DNA of 64,000 bases from an uncultured Cohaesibacter sp. (lineage in GTDB: Bacteria > Pseudomonadota > Alphaproteobacteria > Rhizobiales > Cohaesibacteraceae), in the NCBI RefSeq assembly GCF_963662805.1, contig NZ_OY759850.1, positions 1 through 64,000 on the forward strand. The letters run 5' to 3'. Positions 52,675 through 61,998 of this stretch are shown here, in pieces (the stretch's first letter is position 1; each line of letters starts with the position of its first letter). A program made the translations under genes and the position numbers. The notes under the pieces are model-generated. The model had not been told where the DNA came from. It saw nothing but the letters and a program-made list of their open reading frames with translations, and made no database searches.

Positions 52675-53681
52675 TGTCGACTATGTTGCTCAGTCGCTAC
52701 GCCGAAGCGCTTTTCTGGTTCGCCCGCTACATCGAGCGCTCCAAGAGCCTCGCCCGTATCCTCAACGTGCAGGCCAGTTTCTGGCAGGATCAGTCCAATC
52801 AGGAAAACTGGGCGTCGATCCTCAATCTCTACGTCGATCAGGAACGCTATGCCGAGAACTACGGCTCCGTTTCGGCGCAGAAAGTCGCCCGCTTCTATAT
52901 CACGGATCGTGACAACCCTGGCTCCATCCTGTCCTGTCTGTGGGCCGCTCGCGAGAATGCGCGCCTGCTCCGCCCGCTTATCTCCGTCTCGATGTGGTCC
53001 TATGTCAACGTGATCTACAACGAGATGCGGGACCTCGGTGATCGCGACCTTGATGCCTCGCGTCTGTCGCGGACTTGCGAAGCCATCGCCCGCCGCTGTG
53101 ATGCCATTATGGGTGTGACCGAGGGCAGCTATTATCGTGATGCTGGCTGGCGCTTCTATCAGCTTGGTCTATGGGTCGAGCGCGCCGACCAGACGAGCCG
53201 CCTGCTCGACGTCAAGATTGCGCAGGTTGCCTCACACAATGGCGGAAATGGCGTGGTCGCCGTCGGGGCAGAGGCCGAATTCTGGAAGCTGCTGCTCCAT
53301 TCCTTCGAGGCCTATCACGCCTACCAGCGCACCCATGCCGGGCGCCTCGATCCCAAGAAGGTCGCCGACTTCCTGATGTTCAATCAGGGCTTCCCGCGCT
53401 CGCTCGCCCATTGTATCGGCGAAATGCAGGTCGTCCTGAACGATCTTTATCTAGGCTTTCATCTGCGCCATGTGGCCCAATGCTACGAGGAGGTGGAGAT
53501 GCTGCTCTACGAACTGGAGGCCGCATCTCAGGACCCGCATCTGCATCTGCGCTTTCATGGTTTTAACGATAAAGTGCAAAATCGCCTGATGTCGGTGACG
53601 AGCAGTCTTGGTAAGTCATTTTTCGGACATGGTGACCAGTCTACAAAGACCGAACAGACGCAAACACAAAGTCAGACCTAG
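52674..53681 (+). CDS. Alpha-E domain protein
   Basis: A 335-residue, almost fully helical protein of the alpha-E (DUF403) family, beginning LLSRYAEALFWFARYIERSK and containing LGLWVERADQTSRLLDVK, AYQRTHAGRLDPKKVADFLMF and RSLAHCIGEM. Repeated conserved E/R-x-x-E/D pairs on helices give the family its name. It nearly always travels with circularly permuted ATP-grasp and transglutaminase proteins and is predicted to be a functional partner. Translation is coupled to the upstream gene (TAATG). The C-terminus ends in a Gln/Thr-rich run. Confidence 0.9.
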   Translation: MSTMLLSRYAEALFWFARYIERSKSLARILNVQASFWQDQSNQENWASILNLYVDQERYAENYGSVSAQKVARFYITDRDNPGSILSCLWAARENARLLRPLISVSMWSYVNVIYNEMRDLGDRDLDASRLSRTCEAIARRCDAIMGVTEGSYYRDAGWRFYQLGLWVERADQTSRLLDVKIAQVASHNGGNGVVAVGAEAEFWKLLLHSFEAYHAYQRTHAGRLDPKKVADFLMFNQGFPRSLAHCIGEMQVVLNDLYLGFHLRHVAQCYEEVEMLLYELEAASQDPHLHLRFHGFNDKVQNRLMSVTSSLGKSFFGHGDQSTKTEQTQTQSQT

Positions 53682-53858
53682 TGCCAAGCACGCAAGGCCT
53701 TTGGTGGACTTGCAACAAACCAATGCAAACGGAGCGGTGCCGGTGGGTGCTGCTTCAAGGCTTCAGACATTGCTCAAGAACCTTTTCCTCTCTGGATCGT
53801 TCTTATTCGAGTGTAACGACGTCCAATATCAGGGCAAAAGAACAAAGGCTCATTATAT

Positions 53859-56800
53859 ATGTCCATCCATGCCGCTCTGACGCATAGAACGAAATACACC
53901 TATGATCGGCCGACCCGCATGGGTCCGCAGATCATTCGGCTGCGCCCCGCGCCGCACACCCGTAACCAGTTGTTGGCCTATTCGCTCAAGGTGGAGCCCG
54001 CCGAGCATTGGATCAACTGGCAGCAGGATGCCTTCGGCAACTTCATGGCGCGCATCGTGTTCCCCGAGAAGGTCGATTTCTTCGAGGTAACGGTCGACGT
54101 CGTCACCGAAATGGCGGTGATCAACCCGTTCGACTTCTTCATTGAGGAAAGCGCCGAGCATTATCCCTTTAAATATTCAGCCGAAGAGAAGAAAGATCTG
54201 GCTCCCTATCTCGAGGAAGGGCCTGCGGCTTCGATCTTTGAAGAGCTGATGAAGGAAGTCGAGCCGATCTGGAAGGACAAGAAGGACCTTAAGACCATTG
54301 ATCTTCTGGTCCAGACCAACCAACTGATCGAGAGTAAGATCGATTATCTCATCCGCATGGAGCCGGGCGTTCAGAAGCCTGAGGAAACCTTGCAGAATGG
54401 CTCCGGCTCCTGCCGCGACAGCGCCTGGCTTCTGGTGCATGTGCTGCGCCGCCTTGGTCTCGCCGCCCGCTTCACCTCCGGCTATCTCATCCAGCTCAAG
54501 CCCGATGTGAAGCCGCTGGAAGGCCCGGAAGGCACTGATCACGACTTCACCGACCTGCATGCATGGACCGAGGTCTATATTCCCGGCGCAGGCTGGATCG
54601 GCCTTGATCCGACCTCCGGTCTGTTGACCGGCGAAAGCCACATTCCGCTTGCCGCCACGCCGCATCCGATTTCTGCCGCTCCCATCACCGGTGCCCATGA
54701 CAAGGCCGAGGTGGAGTTCGAATTCGAGATGGAGGTCAAGCGCATCTTCGAGCGTCCGCGCGTGACCAAGCCCTACACCGACGAGCAATGGGTCGCCATC
54801 AACGAGATGGGCGAGGCCGTCGATGAACGCCTCGAGCAGGGTGATGTACGCCTGACCATGGGTGGCGAGCCGACCTTCGTCTCCATCGATGACTATGAAG
54901 GCGACGAGTGGAACACCGCCGCCGTGGGTCCGAGCAAGCGCTATTACGCGGAAAATCTCATCCGTCGCCTGCGTGATCGCTTCGCCCCCGGTGGTCTGCT
55001 GCATTTCGGGCAGGGCAAATGGTATCCCGGCGAGCAGTTGCCGCGCTGGGCCTTCGCCCTCTACTGGCGCGCGGACGAAGAGCCGCTCTGGGAAGATCCG
55101 GCCCTCATCGATCAGGAAACACCACAGCGTCCGGCGGACCACAAGATCGCACAGCGCTTCATCTTCAAGCTGGCTGAAAATCTCAAGATCGATCCCAAGT
55201 GCGTGTTGCCAGCCTATGAGGATCCAGCCCATTTTGCGCTGGTCGAGCAGAAGCTGCCTATCGATGTGGATCCGGCCACCAACAAGATCGATGATCCGAT
55301 CGAACGCGCTCGCATCGTCAAGGTGTTCGAGCAAGGCCTTGCCGATCCCGTCGGCTTCGTTCTGCCGGTTCAGGCCTGGAACTCAGAGGTCTATGGCCGC
55401 TCCTGGATGTCCGAGGTTTGGAAATTCCGCCGCGACAAGCTCTATGTGATCCCCGGTGATTCCCCGGTCGGCTTCCGCCTGCCGCTCGGATCCCTGACCT
55501 ATATCCCGGAAGTGCAGTATCCCCATGTCATGCCGCTTGACCCTCATGCGGCCCATGCAGCACTGCCTGCCCGTGAAGCCTTGCTGCGTGACCGCCGCCA
55601 GCCCTTCAAGAGCCGCGAAAAGCTCAAGAAGACCGATCCGGCCAAGCTGCTTGAAGCGCCTGAGGTGCAATGGCACGAAACCCAGCACAACACCTTCATT
55701 CCGCTCAATGAGGTCTCCGGTCACGTGCGCACGGCCCTCTCTGTCGAGCCGCGCGACGGGCATCTGTGCATCTTCATGCCACCGCTCAACAATGCCGAGG
55801 ATTATGCCGCAATGGTCGCCGCCATTGAGGATGCAGCGAAGACCGTCGGCCAGCCCGTTCATATCGAAGGTTATGAACCGCCATACGATCCGCGCATCAA
55901 TGTCATCAAGGTTACCCCGGATCCGGGTGTGATCGAGGTGAACATCCAGCCCGCATCGAGCTGGAAGGAAGCCTCCAAGATTACGCAGATTCTCTATGAA
56001 GAGGCTCGCCTTGCGCGCCTCGGGACAGAGAAATTCATGCTCGATGGTCGCCACACCGGTACCGGTGGCGGTAACCATATCGTCATGGGTGGCGTGACCC
56101 CCTCGGACAGCCCCTTCCTTCGGCGTCCCGATCTGGTGGCCAGCCTCATCACCTATTGGCAGAACCATCCGAGTCTGAGCTATCTCTTCTCGGGCACCTT
56201 CATTGGCCCGACCTCGCAGGCACCGCGTGTCGACGAGGGCCGCCACGAAGGCCTCTATGAGCTCGAAATCGCCCTCAAGCAGGTGCCGCTGCCCGGCGAG
56301 GGATATATCCCCAACTGGCAGGTGGACCGTCTGTTCCGCAACCTGCTGATCGACGTCACCGGCAACACCCATCGCGCCGAGATCTGCATCGACAAGCTGT
56401 TCTCGCCCGACGGACCGACCGGTCGTCTGGGGCTCGTGGAGTTCCGCTCGTTCGAGATGCCGCCTCACGACCGCATGTCCCTTGCCCAGCAACTGCTGTT
56501 AAGGGCCATCATCGTGCGTCTGTGGGAGCGTCCGTGCCGCAACAAGCTGGTTCGCTGGGGCACTCAGCTCCATGACCGCTTCATGCTGCCTCACTATGTG
56601 CGTGAAGACTTCCGCGATGTCCTGCTCGATCTTGCCAACCACGATCTGAAGCTCGAAGAGGACTGGTTTGCACCGCACTTCGAATTCCGCTTCCCGCGCT
56701 ATGGCGAAGTGAATTACGACGGCGTCCAGATCGAACTGCGTCAGGCACTCGAGCCATGGAACGTATTGGGTGAGGAAGGCGCCGTCGGTGGTACGGCCCG

Positions 56801-57239
56801 CTATGTCGATAGCTCGCTTGAACGTGTTCAGGTCAAGGTCAAGGGTCTCAACCCGGATCGCCATGTCCTAACGGTCAATGAGGTTGCCATCCCGCTGCGC
56901 CCGACCGGGCGTCAGGATGAATCGGTTGCCGGTGTGCGCTACCGTGCCTGGCAGCCACCATCCTGTCTGCATCCGATGATCGGCGTCCACACGCCGCTGA
57001 CCTTCGATCTTCTGGACAAATGGAACATGCGCTCCCTCGGGGGCTGTCGCTATCACGTTGCCCACCCGGGCGGTCGAGGCTATGAAGTGTTCCCGGTCAA
57101 CGCCTACGAGGCCGAAAGCCGACGCCTTTCCCGATTCGAGACCATCGGTCATACGCCGGGCTTCTTCGATCCGGTTAAACTCGATGAGAGCGCCGAGTTC
57201 CCTTACACGCTGGATTTGCGTCTGGCGTCTGTGAGGTAG
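53859..57239 (+). CDS. Transglutaminase-like/DUF2126 protein (1126 residues)
   Basis: A large cytoplasmic protein. Residues 1-100 are the bacterial transglutaminase N-terminal domain (HRTKYTYDRPTRMGPQIIRL). Residues about 150-270 hold the papain-like core with triad Cys185 (GSGSCRDSAWLL), His234 (DLHAWTEVY) and Asp250 (GLDPTSG). Residues about 330-1120 are DUF2126, including LTMGGEPTFVSIDD, LLHFGQGKWYPGEQLPRWA and DGRHTGTGGGNHIVMGG; this half resembles an amidoligase fold of the ATP-dependent glutamine-synthetase-like type. An AAAGG site lies 13 bases before the ATG. It follows the alpha-E gene by 177 bases on the same strand and ends before a terminator. Confidence 0.92.
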   Translation: MSIHAALTHRTKYTYDRPTRMGPQIIRLRPAPHTRNQLLAYSLKVEPAEHWINWQQDAFGNFMARIVFPEKVDFFEVTVDVVTEMAVINPFDFFIEESAEHYPFKYSAEEKKDLAPYLEEGPAASIFEELMKEVEPIWKDKKDLKTIDLLVQTNQLIESKIDYLIRMEPGVQKPEETLQNGSGSCRDSAWLLVHVLRRLGLAARFTSGYLIQLKPDVKPLEGPEGTDHDFTDLHAWTEVYIPGAGWIGLDPTSGLLTGESHIPLAATPHPISAAPITGAHDKAEVEFEFEMEVKRIFERPRVTKPYTDEQWVAINEMGEAVDERLEQGDVRLTMGGEPTFVSIDDYEGDEWNTAAVGPSKRYYAENLIRRLRDRFAPGGLLHFGQGKWYPGEQLPRWAFALYWRADEEPLWEDPALIDQETPQRPADHKIAQRFIFKLAENLKIDPKCVLPAYEDPAHFALVEQKLPIDVDPATNKIDDPIERARIVKVFEQGLADPVGFVLPVQAWNSEVYGRSWMSEVWKFRRDKLYVIPGDSPVGFRLPLGSLTYIPEVQYPHVMPLDPHAAHAALPAREALLRDRRQPFKSREKLKKTDPAKLLEAPEVQWHETQHNTFIPLNEVSGHVRTALSVEPRDGHLCIFMPPLNNAEDYAAMVAAIEDAAKTVGQPVHIEGYEPPYDPRINVIKVTPDPGVIEVNIQPASSWKEASKITQILYEEARLARLGTEKFMLDGRHTGTGGGNHIVMGGVTPSDSPFLRRPDLVASLITYWQNHPSLSYLFSGTFIGPTSQAPRVDEGRHEGLYELEIALKQVPLPGEGYIPNWQVDRLFRNLLIDVTGNTHRAEICIDKLFSPDGPTGRLGLVEFRSFEMPPHDRMSLAQQLLLRAIIVRLWERPCRNKLVRWGTQLHDRFMLPHYVREDFRDVLLDLANHDLKLEEDWFAPHFEFRFPRYGEVNYDGVQIELRQALEPWNVLGEEGAVGGTARYVDSSLERVQVKVKGLNPDRHVLTVNEVAIPLRPTGRQDESVAGVRYRAWQPPSCLHPMIGVHTPLTFDLLDKWNMRSLGGCRYHVAHPGGRGYEVFPVNAYEAESRRLSRFETIGHTPGFFDPVKLDESAEFPYTLDLRLASVR

Positions 57240-57285
57240 CAATTACAAGGCGTTAGGTAATTTTAACCGAAATGTTTAAGTGTAA

Positions 57286-57309
57286 AGAGGCGGCCTGAGC
57301 CGCCTCTTC
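57286..57309 (+). terminator. Terminator after the transglutaminase/DUF2126 gene
   Basis: AAGAGGCGGC, CTGA loop, GCCGCCTCTT, followed by CTCTTG, 47 bases past the stop. It separates the two halves of the peptide-modification locus into distinct transcripts. Confidence 0.75.
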
Positions 57310-57514
57310 TCTTGTAAAAGTTGCCTTTACCACACAGTGTTAGAATAGTCGCTAGTAGAAAATTCGCTCTGTCTTTGTTTTTTCATCGAAGCGGTGCTAA
57401 AAGCAGGGATCCAGCTCCAAAGCGAGGAAAAAACACTCGTAGCGAGACTGGTGACCAAAAATAATAATCAACGAAATGAGTGTAGGGGGGACAACTCATG
57501 GTCGCGGAAACGTT

Positions 57515-60139
57515 ATGCAATTGAACCAGCCAAAGGCTGCAGGAAACCAGACTGCAAACAGTGCAAATGCTGCAAGGACCGAGCAGGTCCAGTTGAATAT
57601 GCCAACACTGCTGTACCAGCCGCAGGCAGGTGTCCATGACGAGATGATGGACGCCAACGGTGCTATTCGCCCGCATTGGCAGCAGTGGTTTCAGTCCTTT
57701 TCCAACTGGTCTCCGACGGAACGGGGGACCCATTCCGAGCAGCTCAATCAGGTTGTCCGCGAGACCGGTATTGCCTACGATCTGTTCGCCGATCCGAACG
57801 AGGCCAAACAGCCCTGGTCCATCGACCTTGCACCGCTGATCGTGTCACCCGAAGAATGGCTCTGGCTGAAGGCTGCGCTGGCCCAGCGCGCCCGCCTGTT
57901 CAATGCCATCAATCTCGATCTTTATGGTCCTCAGAAGCTGATCCGCGAAGGCTATCTGCCCGCCGCGCTCATCTTCAGCGACAAGACCTATCTGCGCTCG
58001 ATGCAGGGCCACAAGAGCCTATTCAACGGCGTGCAGTTCTTCGCCGCCGATCTGGCGAAGGGGCCGGACGGGTCATGGCGCGTGCTCGACAACCATGCCG
58101 AAACCCCGGCAGGCGTCGGCTTTGCCCTTGCCAACAGGATTTCCCTCACCCATTGCGAAGGCAATCTCTTCCGCGACAGCAAGGCCCTGCGGCTAGCCCC
58201 CTATTTCCAGCAGCTCCAGACGACACTGGTCAATCGCAGTGGTCTTGATGATCCGCACATCGCGGTGCTGTCGCCGGGGCCGGAGCATCCGGACTATTTC
58301 TCCCACGCCTATTTAGCGCGCTATCTTGGCTACATCCTCGTTGAGGGCGGCGATCTCGTCTGCCAAAACAATCAGGTTTGCCTGAAGACCCTTGCTGGTC
58401 TCAAGCCGATTGATCTGATCGTCCGCTGCATCGAAGGCGCCAAGGCCGATCCGCTCGAGCTGGATCCTACCGGCTTCGATGGCGCGACGTCCATGGTGCG
58501 GGCGGTTCGCGGCACCGGGGTGAAGATCGTCAACCAGCTCGGCACAGCCATCGTAGAGAACCGTGGCATCGCGCCCTATCTGCCGCGTATCTGTCAATAT
58601 CTCCTCGGCGAGGAGTTGAAGCTGCAGGAAGCCCCTCGCTGGTGGCTGGGTGATCCGTCCTCGAAAGCCCATGTCCTTGAGAATCTCGACCAGATGCTCA
58701 TTTCCGACGCCCACGAAGGCTCCGGCCGTCCCGGCGAAGCACGCCCGGCCGTTGATGGTGCGCTGCTCGATGAAGCTGGCCGCGCTGAACTGGTCGAACG
58801 CATCGAACTCTTTGGCAATCAGCTGGTCGCCGAGCAGAAAATGGGCTTTGCGACGACGCCGAGCTGGGATGGCGATAGCCTCAAGCCCCAGTCTTTTGCT
58901 GTGCGTTTCTACACCTTCCGCCGCTCGCAGAATTATCAGGTCATGCCCGGCGGGCTGTCGATGTCGCTCGGGGCGCAGCAGGCCATTGGCCTCTATTCTC
59001 CGGACGGGATCACCCGCGACGTCTGGATCCAGTCGGAAACGGCCCCCGCTCCGTTTGAGAGCATCTGGGCGAGCCGCGAATCCCCGTCGGCCTATTCCCG
59101 CGCCGGACGGTCCTTGCAGAGCCGGATTGCCGACAACCTCTTTTGGCTTGGCCGCAACGTGGAACGGGCCGAATGGCAGTTCCGCCTCTGCCGACAAGCG
59201 CTCAGCCGTCTCAATGAGGACAGCGGACCGGAGGAAGATCACCGCACGGTCACCTCTGCGCTCAACAGCCTGATCCTGCGTGCGCCCAAGGCGCCCATCT
59301 TTGACGCGGGCTTTGGCGGCATGAACGAGATCGAACGTCTCGTGCGCACGATCCTTTATGGCAAGGGCCGGGCCCACGGTTTTCAGGAAAGCCTGTTCCA
59401 CATGCATCGTCTGGCCGGGCTCACCCGCGACCGGATGTCGTCCGATGCCTGGCGTATTCTCAACGACTTCTTCACCGACCGTCGCTGGCATCAGCAGCCC
59501 GGCTTCGTCCATGCTGGTCAGGTCGTCGACCTATTGGACCGGGGCCTGATGAGCCTTGCGGCTTTCTCAGGTGTTGCCATGGAGAACATGACACGCAACT
59601 ACGGTTGGCGTTTTCTCGACATTGGCCGCCGCATCGAGAGGGCAGAGAACCTGTCTTCGCTGTTCAACCGTCTGGTTTTTTCCTCGGGAATGGCAACGGA
59701 TGCGCCTCGCCGGATGATGTTCATCCTTGAAGTCGCCGACAGCTTCATTACATATCGGTCTCGGTATCGGATCATGCCATCACTGCCCGCAGTGATCGAT
59801 CTGTTGCTGCTCGACGAAGCCAACCCGCGCTCTATCGTCTTCCAGATCGCGGCTCTTCACGAACATATTCATTCGCTCCCCAAGGAGCCGGAAATCGGTC
59901 AGCGCAGCGAGGAAAACCGCCTCGTGCTCGGGCTGCTGTCACAATTGCAGCTGGCCGAAGGACACATCCTTGCGCAGATTCCTCAAGTGGATGAGACCAA
60001 GGACCTTGAACAGATGATCTCCGAAGAAACCGCACTCGAACGCTTGTTGCAAGATCAGATGCACCAACTGCCGCAGCTCACCGAAATTCTGACGCGGCGC
60101 TACTTCACTCATACCGAAGAACAGCCCTATCGCATCTGA
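57515..60139 (+). CDS. Fused circularly permuted ATP-grasp and alpha-E protein
   Basis: An 874-residue protein that joins in one chain the two activities encoded separately at 51193 and 52674. Residues about 60-490 are the ATP-grasp part (DLYGPQKLIREGYLP, HIAVLSPGPEHPDYFSHA, DLIVRCIEGAKADPLELDP, GDSLKPQSFAVRF) and residues about 530-860 the alpha-E part (RIADNLFWLGRNVERAE, GWRFLDIGRRIERAENL, RIMPSLPAVIDLLLLDEANPRS). I prefer the ATG at 57515 because GCGGAAAC precedes it; an in-frame ATG at 57476 adds 13 residues without a ribosome site. The transglutaminase gene follows 25 bases later. Confidence 0.88.
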   Translation: MQLNQPKAAGNQTANSANAARTEQVQLNMPTLLYQPQAGVHDEMMDANGAIRPHWQQWFQSFSNWSPTERGTHSEQLNQVVRETGIAYDLFADPNEAKQPWSIDLAPLIVSPEEWLWLKAALAQRARLFNAINLDLYGPQKLIREGYLPAALIFSDKTYLRSMQGHKSLFNGVQFFAADLAKGPDGSWRVLDNHAETPAGVGFALANRISLTHCEGNLFRDSKALRLAPYFQQLQTTLVNRSGLDDPHIAVLSPGPEHPDYFSHAYLARYLGYILVEGGDLVCQNNQVCLKTLAGLKPIDLIVRCIEGAKADPLELDPTGFDGATSMVRAVRGTGVKIVNQLGTAIVENRGIAPYLPRICQYLLGEELKLQEAPRWWLGDPSSKAHVLENLDQMLISDAHEGSGRPGEARPAVDGALLDEAGRAELVERIELFGNQLVAEQKMGFATTPSWDGDSLKPQSFAVRFYTFRRSQNYQVMPGGLSMSLGAQQAIGLYSPDGITRDVWIQSETAPAPFESIWASRESPSAYSRAGRSLQSRIADNLFWLGRNVERAEWQFRLCRQALSRLNEDSGPEEDHRTVTSALNSLILRAPKAPIFDAGFGGMNEIERLVRTILYGKGRAHGFQESLFHMHRLAGLTRDRMSSDAWRILNDFFTDRRWHQQPGFVHAGQVVDLLDRGLMSLAAFSGVAMENMTRNYGWRFLDIGRRIERAENLSSLFNRLVFSSGMATDAPRRMMFILEVADSFITYRSRYRIMPSLPAVIDLLLLDEANPRSIVFQIAALHEHIHSLPKEPEIGQRSEENRLVLGLLSQLQLAEGHILAQIPQVDETKDLEQMISEETALERLLQDQMHQLPQLTEILTRRYFTHTEEQPYRI

Positions 60140-60164
60140 TCCGACGAGAGGCCAGGCCACATTC

Positions 60165-61283
60165 ATGCGCTATCGCATCACGCACAAAACGGACTATCGC
60201 TACGCCAATTCGGTGGCCCAGTCCAACCATCTGGTCCATCTGGCCCCCCGGCAGACCAAGGGGCAGCTTGTGGAGAGCCATGAGCTCGTCATCTCGCCGC
60301 GCCCGGCAACGCAGCGTGAGTTCTTCGACTATTTCGGCAACCCGACGGTTCATCTGACCATTGAGGAAGATCATCATCTGCTCTCGATCCACTCCTTCTC
60401 GACCATCCGGGTCGAACGCGACCATGCAGAGGCAGTCGAAACGTCTACGGCCAATTGGGAAACCGTGCGGGATCTCATGCGGGATCCTGCCCACGCGTCA
60501 GAGGCGGAATTCGCCTGCTACTCGGGCTTTACCACTCCGACCAATGCGATTGCCAAATATGGTGCCCAGTCCTTCACGCCGGGCCGAAAGTTGCTCGAGG
60601 CGGTCAGCGATCTGACGGCCCGCATTTTCAACGACTTCGAATATGACAGCGTCGTCACCGATGCCTCGACCCCGGTGGATCGGGTGTTCGAGCTGATGGC
60701 CGGGGTCTGTCAGGATTTTGCCCATCTCGAACTGACGTGCTTGCGTGCACTGGGGCTTCCAGCCCGTTATGTGTCGGGCTACCTGCGTACCTATCCGCCC
60801 GAAGGTCAGCCCCGGCTGATCGGTGCCGACGCATCCCACGCATGGATATCGGTCTGGTGTCCGGAAGCCGGTTGGGTCGATTTCGATCCCACCAACAACA
60901 AGATCATTGCCGATGAGCATGTCACGCTGACGATCGGTCGGGATTTCGACGATGTCAGCCCCATCTCCGGCATCGTTCTGGGGGGAGGCAACCACTTCGT
61001 GGATGTGTCCGTTGACGTCATGCCAATCGACGACAACGGCAACGAAATCGGAACATCCGTCAACCCGGCTGCCCCTGCCGAAGCGGCGGCAGCGCCGGCG
61101 GCCCCCAATGGCCAGGCTCAGGCTCAGGCAGCATCCCAGCGCCCCGATCTGACACGGCAGAACCAGCAGATTCAGGAACAGTCGCAATCTCAGGCGCAGA
61201 CGCAGCCTCCAATGCAGACCCTCGACATGCTGGAAGATCCCGAGGCAACTTCGCAGCCAGTACTGGGCGATCGCACTTACTGA
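60165..61283 (+). CDS. Transglutaminase-like protease/transferase with Gln-rich tail
   Basis: A 372-residue protein: N-terminal transglutaminase-associated domain (HKTDYRYANSVAQSNHLVHL), then the catalytic core with Cys182 (AGVCQDFAHLEL), His225 (ASHAWISVW) and Asp241 (DFDPTNN). No signal peptide, so probably cytoplasmic. From about residue 300 the sequence turns into a low-complexity Ala/Pro/Gln/Ser-rich tail of some 50 residues ending LEDPEATSQPVLGDRTY. Short transglutaminases of this locus type end without it as a rule, in my recollection. Co-transcribed with the ATP-grasp/alpha-E fusion. Confidence 0.9.
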   Translation: MRYRITHKTDYRYANSVAQSNHLVHLAPRQTKGQLVESHELVISPRPATQREFFDYFGNPTVHLTIEEDHHLLSIHSFSTIRVERDHAEAVETSTANWETVRDLMRDPAHASEAEFACYSGFTTPTNAIAKYGAQSFTPGRKLLEAVSDLTARIFNDFEYDSVVTDASTPVDRVFELMAGVCQDFAHLELTCLRALGLPARYVSGYLRTYPPEGQPRLIGADASHAWISVWCPEAGWVDFDPTNNKIIADEHVTLTIGRDFDDVSPISGIVLGGGNHFVDVSVDVMPIDDNGNEIGTSVNPAAPAEAAAAPAAPNGQAQAQAASQRPDLTRQNQQIQEQSQSQAQTQPPMQTLDMLEDPEATSQPVLGDRTY

Positions 61284-61998
61284 TCTCTTTATCACTTGAG
61301 ACCCACTCAAGGCACTCTCCGGAATTTGGCCGTCCCGGTGCGATCCTGTCTGTTCAATTCCGCTCTGCCGGATCGCGAATTCGGATCAGTCAGGAGGCGG
61401 AATCGCAGCCGGGCAGGGTGAGTTAAATCTCCTCTAGATGGCAAAGATGCCGCTTCAGAAGCAATCAATTTCAATCCTTGAAATAATTGCAGGGTGCGTT
61501 TCATGCATGACGCGCTTGTCGATACTGCATAGCTTTTGGAAGTGGTATAATGAGTTTTTGCAGTGCCGCAACGTTCATAACAACCACTTTTTGCCCCATA
61601 TTTTTGAGCTAACCATCTGGGGTTTCAAAGCAATCCCTCCAATTGTACCAATTAGTATATTCACTCAATTAATGATTGTGCTCTTAGGGAGCTATAAACT
61701 TACGTAACGGAAGGAAAATGGGCCGTTGATGCAGGTCAACGTATGTTTCGTGAAGGTAGACTATTGGATAGGTGACCAGATATTGGGAGGACCAAGTGCA
61801 TGAACTCGAAGCCTCGAGGCGTACGGCCGTGGTAGTTGAATCCAGGGCACAGTCTTTTCACAACAGATAGGGAAATTCACTCATCCTGCTGGCCTTTCCG
61901 GGGCAGTGGGCTTTAGCTGTTTGTACCCAATGATGTCTTTCTTTCTTTAAGTTGACTGGCGGAGGAGAACACCGGTCGGCTGTAACTAGGTGGAGAAT
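61284..61998. other. Intergenic region with an AT-rich interval; FNR-like site near its right end
   Basis: The 715 bases between the transglutaminase gene and the oxidoreductase gene contain no convincing gene. The interval of about 61440-61860 is visibly more AT-rich than anything else nearby. A frame at 61438-61707 (89 residues, hydrophobic C-terminal half) starts at ATG but lacks a ribosome site and resembles nothing I know. The right part holds the promoter of the oxidoreductase. Confidence 0.5.
61726..61739. promoter_or_regulatory. FNR/FixK-type box upstream of the 2-oxoacid oxidoreductase
   Basis: TTGAT-GCAG-GTCAA matches the FNR/FixK consensus TTGAT-N4-ATCAA at 9 of 10 positions, 260 bases before the start at 61999. 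Low-oxygen induction of a pyruvate:ferredoxin-type enzyme makes sense in a facultative anaerobe. The distance is larger than usual for activation unless the promoter lies in the left part of the region. Confidence 0.5.

Noticed and set aside
61438..61707. Possible 89-residue small membrane protein in the AT-rich interval
   Set aside because: No ribosome site, no family resemblance, and stop-poor frames of this size are expected by chance; kept only as part of the intergenic description.
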